Shown here one piece after another: positions 19,995 through 27,983 of a DNA stretch of 31,612 bases. The translations under genes were made by a program, and so were the position numbers. Source of the DNA: a virus; the IMG/VR virus record IMGVR_UViG_3300032265_000235, positions 1 through 31,612 of that record. One strand, 5' to 3'. The first letter of the stretch is position 1. Every line of letters starts with the position of its first letter. The notes under the pieces are model-generated. The model made no database searches. It saw only the letters and a list, made by a program, of their open reading frames with translations, and had not been told where the DNA came from.

Positions 19995-20561
19995 TCAATC
20001 TGCACCAACTGCGCCGACTGGTCTCGCAATACCAGCTAGATGCCTCGAACTACGATTCTGAAACTGATAATTCATTTTGGGTGTATTGGTATTAAAATTT
20101 ACACTATCATAACCCATAATATAACCCATAATCTCCTGCGTGGGAGATAAACAGACATTTTGTTTCATAGACATAGACTCGAAGACTTCTCCCAACGAAA
20201 TAGGCGTAGGAGGAGTAGAGAATGCATAATTCACTTTCGGCACATCGAACTTCGCCTCTGCTGGTGCTAATGCTTGACCAGACTCATCTGCATCCAGAAT
20301 GAACATAAGGCAACAAATAGCGTGAGCAAGGTGATTACATCCGCTCTCTGGATCAATCTTTTCGCCCTTAACATAGTCATTGATATGACGCAGCGCAGCA
20401 TTCCGATACCGATACTCTCCATTGCTTACATGCTTCCAGTTATCAACATCATACTTCTCAGCCCCGAAGGTAAGTACCTTCGCCACAGACTCAAGAGCCC
20501 AAGGTGGAAGCAACGAAAACTCCGGCTTCCCACTGTCATATTTCCTACCGATTGTAGTCAT
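19995..20561 (-). CDS. dATP/dGTP diphosphohydrolase-like (MazG-related, DUF5664)
   Basis: 188 residues. Residues 5-95 match the dATP/dGTP diphosphohydrolase domain: RKYDSGKPEFSLLPPWALES, TFGAEKYDVDNWKHV, YRNAALRHINDYVKGEKIDP, ESGCNHLAHAICCLMFILD. These are the helices of the all-alpha NTP-pyrophosphatase fold with the E/D metal sites. The C-terminal 90 residues are low-complexity and unassigned. Family members hydrolyse purine dNTPs and in some phages support 2-aminoadenine DNA; no PurZ or PolA-type Z polymerase is seen here, so nucleotide-pool control is the safer call. SD AGGAGAA is present. Confidence 0.82.
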   Translation of the reverse strand: MTTIGRKYDSGKPEFSLLPPWALESVAKVLTFGAEKYDVDNWKHVSNGEYRYRNAALRHINDYVKGEKIDPESGCNHLAHAICCLMFILDADESGQALAPAEAKFDVPKVNYAFSTPPTPISLGEVFESMSMKQNVCLSPTQEIMGYIMGYDSVNFNTNTPKMNYQFQNRSSRHLAGIARPVGAVGAD

Positions 20562-20577
20562 CGTTGCTTCTCCTTAA

Positions 20578-20832
20578 TTACTGCGTGTAACCCAGAGCAG
20601 CCAACTGCTTCGAGGGAACACCAATGCTGTACTTCGTAACAGTCGAACCATCACGCATAGTGATAGGATCGCTGTAAACACAGACACGCTTCTCACGCAG
20701 ATAACCAATGGCGCGATAAGGATTAGCGAAACCAAACTTCTTTTGGATTTCCTTTGCCGACAATACCTTGCCCGAGCGCAATGCGGTCAGAAGTTGCTCG
20801 GTCTTGGTCTTAGGAGTCTTTGCTTTAGTCAT
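20578..20832 (-). CDS. Small winged-helix DNA-binding-like protein, 84 aa
   Basis: Start at 20832 (MTKAKTPKTKTEQLLTALRS), with GGAAATTT upstream. GKVLSAKEIQKKFGFANPYR is a helix-turn-helix; AIGYLREKRVCVYSDPITMR and STVTKYSIGVPSKQL give a beta wing. The N-terminus is strongly basic. Similar small HTH proteins occur in T4-like phages. It has its own promoter (20909-20937) and could be a transcriptional regulator; a target is not known. Confidence 0.7.
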   Translation of the reverse strand: MTKAKTPKTKTEQLLTALRSGKVLSAKEIQKKFGFANPYRAIGYLREKRVCVYSDPITMRDGSTVTKYSIGVPSKQLAALGYTQ

Positions 20833-20908
20833 AAATTTCCAATCAAATAATTTCGGGAGATAATGGTTCATCAGAGTAAGCCCGAACACCTTACTCAACC
20901 AAAGATAT

Positions 20909-20937
20909 AGTATAGTGTGATTTACTTTATAAGTAAA
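20909..20937 (-). promoter_or_regulatory. Sigma70-type promoter (TTTACT-17-TATACT)
   Basis: -35 TTTACT at 20937-20932, -10 TATACT at 20914-20909. The -35 lies in the inverted repeat TTTACTT-TAT-AAGTAAA (20921-20937). It overlaps nothing coding and gives a leader of about 70 nt to the winged-helix gene. Confidence 0.75.
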
Positions 20938-20938
20938 A

Positions 20939-21262
20939 TTATTTTATACCGTATTTAAGTAATTCCTGCTTAAATTCTTCGAGCAGCGCAGTCTTAACTG
21001 GAGCTGCTCTCGAGGAAGCAGGAGCCAATGTATTTGCCTCAGCAGGAAAGAAGTATACACCACGACGAATCGTATTGTGACCAATCAACCAGAGTGGGAG
21101 ACCGACCTTATACTTCTTATCCTTCTGGCGAAGAGCCATAAACTCCTCATGGAATTCATTGATCTGCTTGAATGTAATCTCAGTAGTCACCTCTGGGTGG
21201 AAGTGATTCACGATATACACCCATTTCTTCTGGGCAGTGGAGAGATCGTTAAAGGTAAGCAT
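20939..21262 (-). CDS. Hypothetical protein with G-x-P-x-W ... RGVY motif, 107 aa
   Basis: MLTFNDLSTAQKKWVYIVNH is followed by a helical ITFKQINEFHEEFMALRQKD and KKYKVGLPLWLIGHNTIRRG with VYFFP. The C-terminal AAPVKTALLEEFKQELLKYG is a helix. The motif GLPLWLI...RRGVYFFP resembles GVPPKWSI...SRGVYLMH in the adjacent CobS-like protein, suggesting a shared small domain. It ends at the promoter of the winged-helix gene and starts 2 bases after the CobS-like stop, so it may work with that AAA+ protein. Confidence 0.7.
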   Translation of the reverse strand: MLTFNDLSTAQKKWVYIVNHFHPEVTTEITFKQINEFHEEFMALRQKDKKYKVGLPLWLIGHNTIRRGVYFFPAEANTLAPASSRAAPVKTALLEEFKQELLKYGIK

Positions 21263-21264
21263 GA

Positions 21265-22470
21265 TCAGAATGGAGGAGTTTCGAGTTCAGCACCAGAAGC
21301 ATAGACATCTGCCACCGGAACAGCAACTACCACTTCTTCAGTAGAGATCTTATCGAAGAGTTCGAAGAATGCCTGCTTAGTCATAGAATCAAAACGATTC
21401 ACTGCCAGTTCGACTGCTTTCTTCTTATCTTTGAAGAGAGAAAACCCGCGAACGATATGCTCAAGACGGCGAGTAGCAATAAGGCTGTCAACAGCACCAT
21501 CAGCGAAAGACCGACGAATCGCATCAGCCCACTTGACGAGTTCTTCGGCGAATTTTTCATCAACACATCCATTCTCCTCCATGATGTTCATCACGATCTT
21601 CTTCTCAACAGCAGGAGAAGGAAACTCCTGCTCGAAGGTGAAGGCGATTCGCTCAAGGAAGGCTTCGTTCAGGATCTGGGTACCGATGTACCGACCATCC
21701 TCTGAACCCTGACCCTTGGTGTTAGCAGTCATGATAATGTTAAAACCAACTTCTGGTTTGATATACTCGCCAATCGCAGAGAAGTAGTATGGCTTACCTT
21801 CCAGGATAGACTGGAGGCACATAATCGTATTGCTCTCAGCGGCATCCACTTCATCGAGCAATACGGTGCAGCCCTGACGCATAGCGATCAGGATCGGACC
21901 TTCGATGACAACCACATTGCCATCTACGAGGGTCTTGCTACCGATCAGGACTTCCTCATCGGTGCGCTTGGTCATGTTCAGCCGAATGATAGGAATGTCA
22001 TTCTTGGCGTGAATCTGCATAATGGTCGTGGACTTGCCATTACCGCTATGACCAGTCACCAAGACAGGGAAGAATTTCCGCGACTTGATGATCTTCTCGA
22101 TATCCTTGTAGTTACCGAATGGAACATACTTAGGATCTACTGGAGGGACTGCGCCGACCAGGGTTTGACGTACAGCTGACTGCTTGAATGGAACGACCTT
22201 ACGCTCCACAGCAGACACCAGAGCAGGAGCTGCTTCTGGCTCAGATTGCTTCACAGCATTCTCAGGATTTTCACCATGCATAAGATAAACTCCACGGCTA
22301 ACAGGTTGACTCTTGTCGCGAATAGACCACTTCGGGGGAACACCCAAAACATCGCACGCATTCTTGATCAGAACTGGCTTGAACTCACCAGTCTCAGCGA
22401 ACACCGTATCCAGCTGACGCATCTTACGGATAATCTCAAATTCTTGAGAATTGAATCGGGAAAGCCACAT
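21265..22470 (-). CDS. cobS-like: CobS/MoxR-like AAA+ ATPase
   Basis: 401 residues from ATG at 22470 with GGAG 6 bases upstream; an earlier ATG at 22485 lacks spacing. The N-terminal 70 residues include GVPPKWSIRDKSQPVSRGVY. The AAA+ core has Walker A TGHSGNGKS (139-147), Walker B CTVLLDEVDA (201-210, DE at 206-207), FNIIMTANTKGQGSEDGRYI for sensor 1, and LNEAFLERIAFTFEQEFPSP for the arginine-finger region. Cobaltochelatase-like CobS proteins are common in T4-like cyanophages; here the partner 22739-24820 is VWA-type. This supports a MoxR-VWA chaperone or remodelling complex, not cobalamin synthesis. Confidence 0.88.
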   Translation of the reverse strand: MWLSRFNSQEFEIIRKMRQLDTVFAETGEFKPVLIKNACDVLGVPPKWSIRDKSQPVSRGVYLMHGENPENAVKQSEPEAAPALVSAVERKVVPFKQSAVRQTLVGAVPPVDPKYVPFGNYKDIEKIIKSRKFFPVLVTGHSGNGKSTTIMQIHAKNDIPIIRLNMTKRTDEEVLIGSKTLVDGNVVVIEGPILIAMRQGCTVLLDEVDAAESNTIMCLQSILEGKPYYFSAIGEYIKPEVGFNIIMTANTKGQGSEDGRYIGTQILNEAFLERIAFTFEQEFPSPAVEKKIVMNIMEENGCVDEKFAEELVKWADAIRRSFADGAVDSLIATRRLEHIVRGFSLFKDKKKAVELAVNRFDSMTKQAFFELFDKISTEEVVVAVPVADVYASGAELETPPF

Positions 22471-22501
22471 ATTAAACTCCATCACAAATAAACAATAATA
22501 T

Positions 22502-22530
22502 ATTATACCTGAACTTCAAATAAAAGTCAA
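22502..22530 (-). promoter_or_regulatory. Sigma70-type promoter (TTGACT-17-TATAAT)
   Basis: -35 TTGACT at 22530-22525, -10 TATAAT at 22507-22502. This perfect -10 gives a leader of about 25 nt to the CobS-like gene. The -35 overlaps the stop of the 52-aa gene. Confidence 0.85.
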
Positions 22531-22685
22531 GCGAGGTCAAAGCCAACGAAGGCAGGAAAGAAACCATGGAGTTCCTCAGTAGGATTCGCATCCTTGTAGG
22601 TGTCCGGATGATCCAGACTGTAATCATACAGAGCCATCTCAGCCGAGCAATGATCACCGTAGACAACAAACTCTTGGTATTCCAT
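22527..22685 (-). CDS. Hypothetical protein, 52 aa
   Basis: ATG at 22685 with AAGGAAAG upstream. The whole protein is acidic: MEYQEFVVYGDHCSAEMALY, DYSLDHPDTYKDANPTEELH, GFFPAFVGFDLA. No membrane segment. It has its own promoter (22714-22742) and lies between the two halves of the AAA+/VWA pair. Function is not recognised. Confidence 0.7.
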   Translation of the reverse strand: MEYQEFVVYGDHCSAEMALYDYSLDHPDTYKDANPTEELHGFFPAFVGFDLA

Positions 22686-22713
22686 TTTTCTTTCCTTTTC
22701 GTTTCGATAAGTT

Positions 22714-22742
22714 ATTATACCTCGAAACTGAATAAAAGTCAA
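22714..22742 (-). promoter_or_regulatory. Sigma70-type promoter (TTGACT-17-TATAAT) with flanking repeat
   Basis: -35 TTGACT at 22742-22737, -10 TATAAT at 22719-22714. GTTTCGA (22701-22707) and TCGAAAC (22722-22728) form a 7-bp inverted repeat around the -10. The -35 overlaps the stop of the CobT-like gene. Confidence 0.85.
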
Positions 22743-24820
22743 GCAATTTCGGAGATGAACTTCGTCAAAACGACCCGACTCTTGATAACCGAGGACATAG
22801 AGGAGCTAAAAGACTTCGCAATCCTCGCTGCAGACATATCCTTATCAATCCCACGGGTATTGAACTCCATTTCCCCAGTCTGCGAGGGAATGATGTACAT
22901 TTTATGGTAACCAGCCAAGGGATACTCAAAGAAGTAGTCTTTGTTCAGTTGACGCATAATTGCTGCAGAATCAGAAACTTTATTGTCATTCTGATAGTTG
23001 AAACTCCGAACATTCTTGATACTACCAGCGATGAAGAAGCCAACGAACCGAACATCTGGATTGGCATCCTTGAGCATCTGCATCATATTGCGCTGAGTCT
23101 CAGTACGATGATTGCAGGCATACACGCGACCAGTCTTCGGGCAACGCAGCATCCTCTTCATCGTATAAGTAGCATCAGTAGTCTTATACGCAACACCCTG
23201 GCCTTCGCCATCAGTAACCGTAATTACAGTCATCTTCTCAGCCTTGGTGTTCTTCTTGAACTCATCGATGTAGTCATACAACCAAGCAATCGACTCGATC
23301 AATGGAGTACCACCGAGGCGATACTTGTATTGAAGAGTACTATCAGAGATCGACATAAACCGAAACGTATACAGCATTTCGCAGACAAAATCAAATTCTG
23401 AGTTGCTCATCTTCGAATCGAGGAAATTCAGAATATTGATCATATCTCCATTGATCACGCCGAACTGACCTGGCTCATTAACAGCATCGTTACAATGCGA
23501 GAAGTATTTTTCTGTAGTGTAGGTAATATCTGCGTTACGAGAGTCACTGAATGCACAGACCTGGAAAGGAATGTTCACTCGGCGGCAGAATGATGCCAGA
23601 GTAATAACCTGACCCAGCGAATCCTGCAGATAGTTCTGCATAGAACCAGACCAGTCCAGAAGCATCAGGAAAGAGTGGTTCTTGTCATCGGTAATGACGT
23701 CAAGTTTACGGAACAGGTCTTCGCTGGTCTTGTACTGGTGAAGTTTGCTCATAGACAACGAACCAGTCTGGGCAACCTGCGTACGCGAGTAACGCTGAGC
23801 AGCCTTACGCATCTCGAATTCCTTAACAAGGTGCGAGACAGACTTCTGGTTAGCAGCACGAAACTTCGTGTACTGCTCTTTCCGATACGAACTCATCTCA
23901 ATACCACCGAACTCGGCTTTGCGGAAGTCAGCCACAATATCTTTGTACCCAATGAACTTCGGTACATAGTAGTTCTTTGGTTGGACATAGATGAAGTCCC
24001 AGCCATTAACATTCGTGTTCGCCTGAACCTTCTCATTGAATCTGTCTTGGGTCTGGGGAGCAGGAGCAGTGTCTTCATCATCTGCTTCTTCGTCCTTCTC
24101 CTCATCGACACCATCATCCATCGGAGGCAGTTCGGCTTCTTCAGAGTCTTCTTCCTCGACCATGTCATCGTCGAAGTCGAAATCATAATCTTCGTCATCG
24201 AACTCATCTGGGTCACCCTCACCGAACTCGATGTCATCACCCTTTTCTTGTTCTTGCTTTTTGTTCTTCTCGTCAGCTGCGTAGGCATAGATACGCAGAG
24301 CGAGGTCATACACGTCCTCGACAGTCTCTGCGTTTTCCGCAGCAGTCAGGAACACGCGCTCTTCCTTGGTAAACTTTACACCACAGGAGAACCCTACCTT
24401 GAAGTGCAGGTTGATGCGGTCAATGATGCCATACTCATTGAGGTCACGATTGGCAGTACCAAAGAAGTCACGCTCGTTGAGCACCTTATAGCCAGCAAAG
24501 AAATCCTTGCGGCAACCAGGATACTGTTGCTTCATCAGTCGCTCGATACGCACATCCTCGAGGACGTTCATGTAGGAGCTGAAGTTCTTCTTCTCTTGTT
24601 TCTTGACCAGAGCGATGTACTCTTCGCCAGTAAACAGAGCATGGCCGACCTCGTGGAATTCCATTACCGTCTCTTCGGCAGGAGTCATTCCAACGAGGGT
24701 GGGCAACCTGAGAGTTCTGCTCTTCAGGTCAAAGGAGGCTGTCTGAACTTTCTGGCGCAGAACAGTGATGTTCTCGTTGGCCATAAGTTTGCTCAAGAGG
24801 TCTATCGATTTGTTTTCCAT
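22739..24820 (-). CDS. cobT-like: CobT-like metallopeptidase/VWA protein
   Basis: 693 residues from ATG at 24820. VMEFHEVGHALFTGEEY carries a zinc HExxH at residues 56-60, and SSYMNVLEDVRIERLMKQQY supplies the distal E-D-x-R-x-E ligand helix. Residues about 195-250 are an extremely acidic Asp/Glu linker. A VWA domain follows with MIDAS LLDWSGSM (Asp389, Ser391, Ser393), a TPLIESIAWLYDYI helix and VITVTDGEGQG. This architecture (peptidase-like plus acid linker plus VWA) is that of CobT; its CobS-like ATPase is encoded downstream. Its -10 box is 6 bases before the ATG, implying a near-leaderless mRNA; an internal ATG at 24784 is the alternative start. Confidence 0.88.
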   Translation of the reverse strand: MENKSIDLLSKLMANENITVLRQKVQTASFDLKSRTLRLPTLVGMTPAEETVMEFHEVGHALFTGEEYIALVKKQEKKNFSSYMNVLEDVRIERLMKQQYPGCRKDFFAGYKVLNERDFFGTANRDLNEYGIIDRINLHFKVGFSCGVKFTKEERVFLTAAENAETVEDVYDLALRIYAYAADEKNKKQEQEKGDDIEFGEGDPDEFDDEDYDFDFDDDMVEEEDSEEAELPPMDDGVDEEKDEEADDEDTAPAPQTQDRFNEKVQANTNVNGWDFIYVQPKNYYVPKFIGYKDIVADFRKAEFGGIEMSSYRKEQYTKFRAANQKSVSHLVKEFEMRKAAQRYSRTQVAQTGSLSMSKLHQYKTSEDLFRKLDVITDDKNHSFLMLLDWSGSMQNYLQDSLGQVITLASFCRRVNIPFQVCAFSDSRNADITYTTEKYFSHCNDAVNEPGQFGVINGDMINILNFLDSKMSNSEFDFVCEMLYTFRFMSISDSTLQYKYRLGGTPLIESIAWLYDYIDEFKKNTKAEKMTVITVTDGEGQGVAYKTTDATYTMKRMLRCPKTGRVYACNHRTETQRNMMQMLKDANPDVRFVGFFIAGSIKNVRSFNYQNDNKVSDSAAIMRQLNKDYFFEYPLAGYHKMYIIPSQTGEMEFNTRGIDKDMSAARIAKSFSSSMSSVIKSRVVLTKFISEIA

Positions 24821-24826
24821 GAGTGT

Positions 24827-24855
24827 ATTATACTTTAAGTTTGAATAAAAGTAAA
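24827..24855 (-). promoter_or_regulatory. Sigma70-type promoter (TTTACT-17-TATAAT), leaderless geometry
   Basis: -35 TTTACT at 24855-24850, -10 TATAAT at 24832-24827. The predicted start point falls on or next to the ATG at 24820. Confidence 0.8.
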
Positions 24856-24969
24856 TTACAGAACCAGGATACCAGCACTGATAGCTCCCATCAGCATAGC
24901 AAACAATCCGAATGCCAGCATCACTGCAGTGCATCGGAGACCAGCCTTGAGAATTTCGTTTCTTGACAT
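24856..24969 (-). CDS. Small membrane protein, 37 aa
   Basis: ATG at 24969 with AAGGAAAAG upstream, TAA at 24858-24856. The sequence is MSRNEILKAGLRCTAVMLAF followed by GLFAMLMGAISAGILVL: a short basic head and one hydrophobic helix running to the C-terminus. It has its own promoter (24999-25027). A single-span phage membrane peptide; function is unknown. Confidence 0.7.
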   Translation of the reverse strand: MSRNEILKAGLRCTAVMLAFGLFAMLMGAISAGILVL

Positions 24970-24998
24970 TTTCTTTTCCTTTCAACTTTCGATAAGTT

Positions 24999-25027
24999 AT
25001 TATACCTCGAAGTTGAATAAAAGTAAA
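24999..25027 (-). promoter_or_regulatory. Sigma70-type promoter (TTTACT-17-TATAAT) with flanking repeat
   Basis: -35 TTTACT at 25027-25022, -10 TATAAT at 25004-24999. CAACTTTCGA (24983-24992) and TCGAAGTTG (25007-25015) pair with one bulged base around the -10. The promoter is nearly identical to 22714-22742, but the outer repeat bases differ in a compensating way. Confidence 0.85.
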
Positions 25028-25030
25028 ATG

Positions 25031-25246
25031 TCAGATCTCGATCGTGCAATCATCTTCGGGCCACTCATGGGAACAGCTCACTGGAAGATTCCGAAACTCT
25101 TCCAGCTCCTGCAGAAGTTCATAGGCAGCGATCTTGGTCTCGCTCTCACCCAACCGAACTCGATAAAGTAAAGAATTGATAACTTCAAGATGAATCATAC
25201 GCAGCCCAGTCAGAGCATATCCATCTTCAGATGCTTGTACTTTCAT
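25031..25246 (-). CDS. Hypothetical protein, 71 aa
   Basis: The second ATG (25246) is preferred because GGAG lies 9 bases before it, while the first ATG (25252) touches the Shine-Dalgarno. MKVQASEDGYALTGLRMIHL and EVINSLLYRVRLGESETKIA are followed by a helix and acidic tail EWPEDDCTIEI. It follows gp46 by 11 bases. Family not recognised. Confidence 0.65.
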   Translation of the reverse strand: MKVQASEDGYALTGLRMIHLEVINSLLYRVRLGESETKIAAYELLQELEEFRNLPVSCSHEWPEDDCTIEI

Positions 25247-25257
25247 AATCATTCTCC

Positions 25258-26943
25258 TTAAACATATTCATATTGACTAAAATCACCACGTTTCTCTACT
25301 TTGATTACCGCATCATAGGCATCTGGGCTGGTATCGGTGTGCGAGATAACGAACACATTTGACCCAGCCATAGAGTCCAACAAATCATTGAATTTGGCAC
25401 GAGCATCCAGATCCAATGAACTATCCTGCACTTCATCGAAGATCAGGAGATTTACCTTTGCGCTATTCTTCATAGCAGCAACCTGGCGGAAAGATAACAG
25501 GATAGCCAGGTCGATTCTTTTTTTCTCGCCTTCAGAGAAACTTGCATAACTAAACTCATCCCGACCACGACTCTTGATTACTTCATTGAATGATTCATCG
25601 AGATTGAAGTTGACAAAGAAGTCAAACACAGTCAGATACTTATTGATGAGTTTGTTGAGCACAGGAAGGTACTCACGAATGATAGCAGTCTTGATGCCAT
25701 TATCTTTCAGCAGCACCTGTGATACTTCCTGGAGTTGTTTCTCTTCTGACAACTCATTCTTACGTGAGATGAACTGTAATGCCTCAGCGGCGATTGCCTT
25801 CATCTTCTCTTTCTCAGCATCTACGTCACCGGAATCTTCTTTGATCTTTTCGATCTGATCCTGTTTGCCTTTGATGGACTTGACGAGATCAGACTTACTC
25901 TGAGTTAGAGTTTCCTTTGTTGTCTCATAATTACCCTGCTCTTTTTCTGCTGCTTGCAAAAGACCACCAACTTCTTTCAATGATGGGTATTGCTCATTGA
26001 GATTCTGGTCGATCTGATCACATTCTTCCTCGAACTTTGTTTTGATAGTTGTCTTGTGATCATGAGAGATACCCTGGATACAAGTAGGACATTCTTCAAG
26101 ACTCTCTAGGCGAGTAAGCCTAGTCTTTAGTTGCGTAGCAGTTGCCTTTAGATCGTCAATGCTATCAACAATGGCAGTATATCTTTCGCGCAGAGCCTTC
26201 GTGGAAACGTAGTCTGGTACTTGCTGAGCAGATAGTGAACTCATTACTATACCTAGTTCTTCCTGTAGTATTGTTAGTTCATCATTGATCTCAGAGATAC
26301 GCGAAGTCTTATTCTTCTCGATCAATTCAATAATACGTTTCTGTGCCTGTGCTTCTTTCTTCGCTGAATCAACTTTGATCTCAATGATGCGCAGTTCTTC
26401 CTTCGTTCCTGCTATTCGATCCTTCAACAAACCATTCATCTTACTGAAGATACCGATGTCTAGAACGTCCTCAACTACCTCTCTACGCTGATGCGCAGGA
26501 AGTTGCATAAATGGAGTATACGATGCCGAACCAAGGATGACTACCTGACAGAATGTCTTGAAGTTTAGTTTCAGAATCTGCTGCTCAAGATAAGTCTGCA
26601 TATCTTTCATTGCTGCTTCCTGGTCTAGCATCTTACCTTGGCAATAAATATCAAAGACATTCGGCTTCATACCACGAATGATCTTATACTCAACGCCATT
26701 TACCAACAGTTCCAACTCAACAACACAGGCTTTCTGGTTAATTGAATTTACCAGTTGTGGTTTGTTGATATTGCGGTATGGCTTACCAAAGAGACCGAAG
26801 CACACTGCGTCCAGGAGAACACTCTTACCATGACCATTCCTGCCTACGATAAGAGTGCTGTTATGTTTATCAAGAAACCACTTTGTTTCGTAGTTACCAT
26901 AACTAAGAAAGTTCTTTACACTAACTGTTTTGAATACGATCAT
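25258..26943 (-). CDS. gp46: Recombination nuclease subunit gp46 (Rad50/SbcC-like)
   Basis: 561 residues (T4: 560). The N-terminal ATPase half has VGRNGHGKS (Walker A, about 33-41) and the Q-loop region FCQVVILGSASYTPFMQLPA. Coiled coils flank a zinc hook CPTC (EECPTCIQG). The C-terminal half has signature FSEGEKKRIDLA and Walker B LLIFDEVQDSSLD, with VFVISHTD as the His switch. With gp47 it resects DNA ends and feeds UvsX. The start overlaps the gp47 stop by 4 bases (ATGA). Confidence 0.96.
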   Translation of the reverse strand: MIVFKTVSVKNFLSYGNYETKWFLDKHNSTLIVGRNGHGKSVLLDAVCFGLFGKPYRNINKPQLVNSINQKACVVELELLVNGVEYKIIRGMKPNVFDIYCQGKMLDQEAAMKDMQTYLEQQILKLNFKTFCQVVILGSASYTPFMQLPAHQRREVVEDVLDIGIFSKMNGLLKDRIAGTKEELRIIEIKVDSAKKEAQAQKRIIELIEKNKTSRISEINDELTILQEELGIVMSSLSAQQVPDYVSTKALRERYTAIVDSIDDLKATATQLKTRLTRLESLEECPTCIQGISHDHKTTIKTKFEEECDQIDQNLNEQYPSLKEVGGLLQAAEKEQGNYETTKETLTQSKSDLVKSIKGKQDQIEKIKEDSGDVDAEKEKMKAIAAEALQFISRKNELSEEKQLQEVSQVLLKDNGIKTAIIREYLPVLNKLINKYLTVFDFFVNFNLDESFNEVIKSRGRDEFSYASFSEGEKKRIDLAILLSFRQVAAMKNSAKVNLLIFDEVQDSSLDLDARAKFNDLLDSMAGSNVFVISHTDTSPDAYDAVIKVEKRGDFSQYEYV

Positions 26944-27983
26944 AGGGTAAGTGCTTCATTGTATAATGATTGCATATATGATTTGATTTTACTCTTGTCC
27001 AGATTTGTAGTGATGCCATCAATATAATTCTCAATGATGGCATTCGAATCTTCGAGGTCAATATTCTCATCAACCTCGCCATCCTTGAACTCATCGAGAT
27101 TCTCAATGATAGCCAACTCATATACACCAGCCAATTTAAGGCTGTCTACGAAACGATCATAAAGGAAAAGATCTTTCTTCTCCTGAACAACCAACTTAAC
27201 AATCTTCTCGGATAGGGAACTGATATCACCTGACCAACCATTATTATACACTACACGACTGAATATAGTAAATGGATTTTCAATAAACTCAACGGTATTT
27301 TTATCTGTATCTACTACGTGGAATCCCTTTGGGTCAGCGAAGTCACTCCAGGTAATCTCATATGGAGTTCCTGTGTAAAGAATGTTTCCATTTTCTGATT
27401 TATGGTGATAGTGTCCTGAGAATGTTCTGTCATAGTTATCAAAGAGTGCAGGTGATAGTCCATGCGAAAGCATCTCGCCACCACGGTACATTGAGAAACC
27501 AGCAATCTCAAAATGCCCAACGCAATACTTGGCTCGATCTTTTCTGCCAATGAACTCAAGAACCTCATCTTCATTATCAGCGCAGATCCACGGAACTAGG
27601 TCGAAGATTGGCTCACCAAATTCAGAGATAGTAAATGGTTTATTGTGGACATGTATATTCTCATACTGGCCAAGTAGCAACTCTGGACTATTGATCTCAA
27701 GAGTGTTCTTATGGTAGATGTCGTGATTACCTAGCAGCACGTGCATCTCAATACCGATGTTATCAAGGGGATTGAACCAATGATCCTTACAGGCATGGAA
27801 TGCTTTGTATGAAAGATTGGTTCTATTATCAAACAGATCACCTAACTGAATGATCGTATCGATGTCATTATGAATGATGTATGGATACAGAACATCCGTG
27901 AAGAATTTATTGAAATGCTTTGAGAATCGTGAACTGCCATTGCGTGCTCCAAGGTGGCAATCACCAAGAAGTACGTACTTCAT
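26940..27983 (-). CDS. gp47: Recombination nuclease subunit gp47 (Mre11/SbcD-like)
   Basis: 347 residues (T4: 339). Phosphoesterase motifs are LGDCHLG (Asp8, His10), QLGDLFDNR, LLGNHDIYHKN, YCVGHFEIAG and FSGHYHHKS. The C-terminal region binds gp46. It is a Mn-dependent nuclease in the gp46/47 complex needed for host-DNA breakdown and recombination-dependent replication. Both ends overlap neighbours by 4 bases (gp55 stop upstream, gp46 start downstream), a tight translational unit. Confidence 0.95.
   Translation of the reverse strand: MKYVLLGDCHLGARNGSSRFSKHFNKFFTDVLYPYIIHNDIDTIIQLGDLFDNRTNLSYKAFHACKDHWFNPLDNIGIEMHVLLGNHDIYHKNTLEINSPELLLGQYENIHVHNKPFTISEFGEPIFDLVPWICADNEDEVLEFIGRKDRAKYCVGHFEIAGFSMYRGGEMLSHGLSPALFDNYDRTFSGHYHHKSENGNILYTGTPYEITWSDFADPKGFHVVDTDKNTVEFIENPFTIFSRVVYNNGWSGDISSLSEKIVKLVVQEKKDLFLYDRFVDSLKLAGVYELAIIENLDEFKDGEVDENIDLEDSNAIIENYIDGITTNLDKSKIKSYMQSLYNEALTL

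Noticed and set aside
19995-20561. Evidence of a 2-aminoadenine (Z) genome
   Set aside because: The dATP/dGTP hydrolase-like domain alone is not enough; no PurZ is seen in the window and the polymerase is family B, not the Z-associated PolA type.
20921-20950. Plus-strand promoter TTTACT-18-TATACC
   Set aside because: It arises from the palindrome at the minus-strand -35, the -10 is poor, and no plus-strand gene follows.
23675-24838. Long plus-strand open frame (387 codons)
   Set aside because: It is the antisense shadow of the CobT-like gene, lacks a ribosome site, and reads as low-information sequence; the minus frame has clear HExxH and VWA motifs.
24821-24985. N-terminal extension of the CobT-like protein
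   Set aside because: The extension is an out-of-frame reading of the 37-aa membrane protein gene and the promoter between them.
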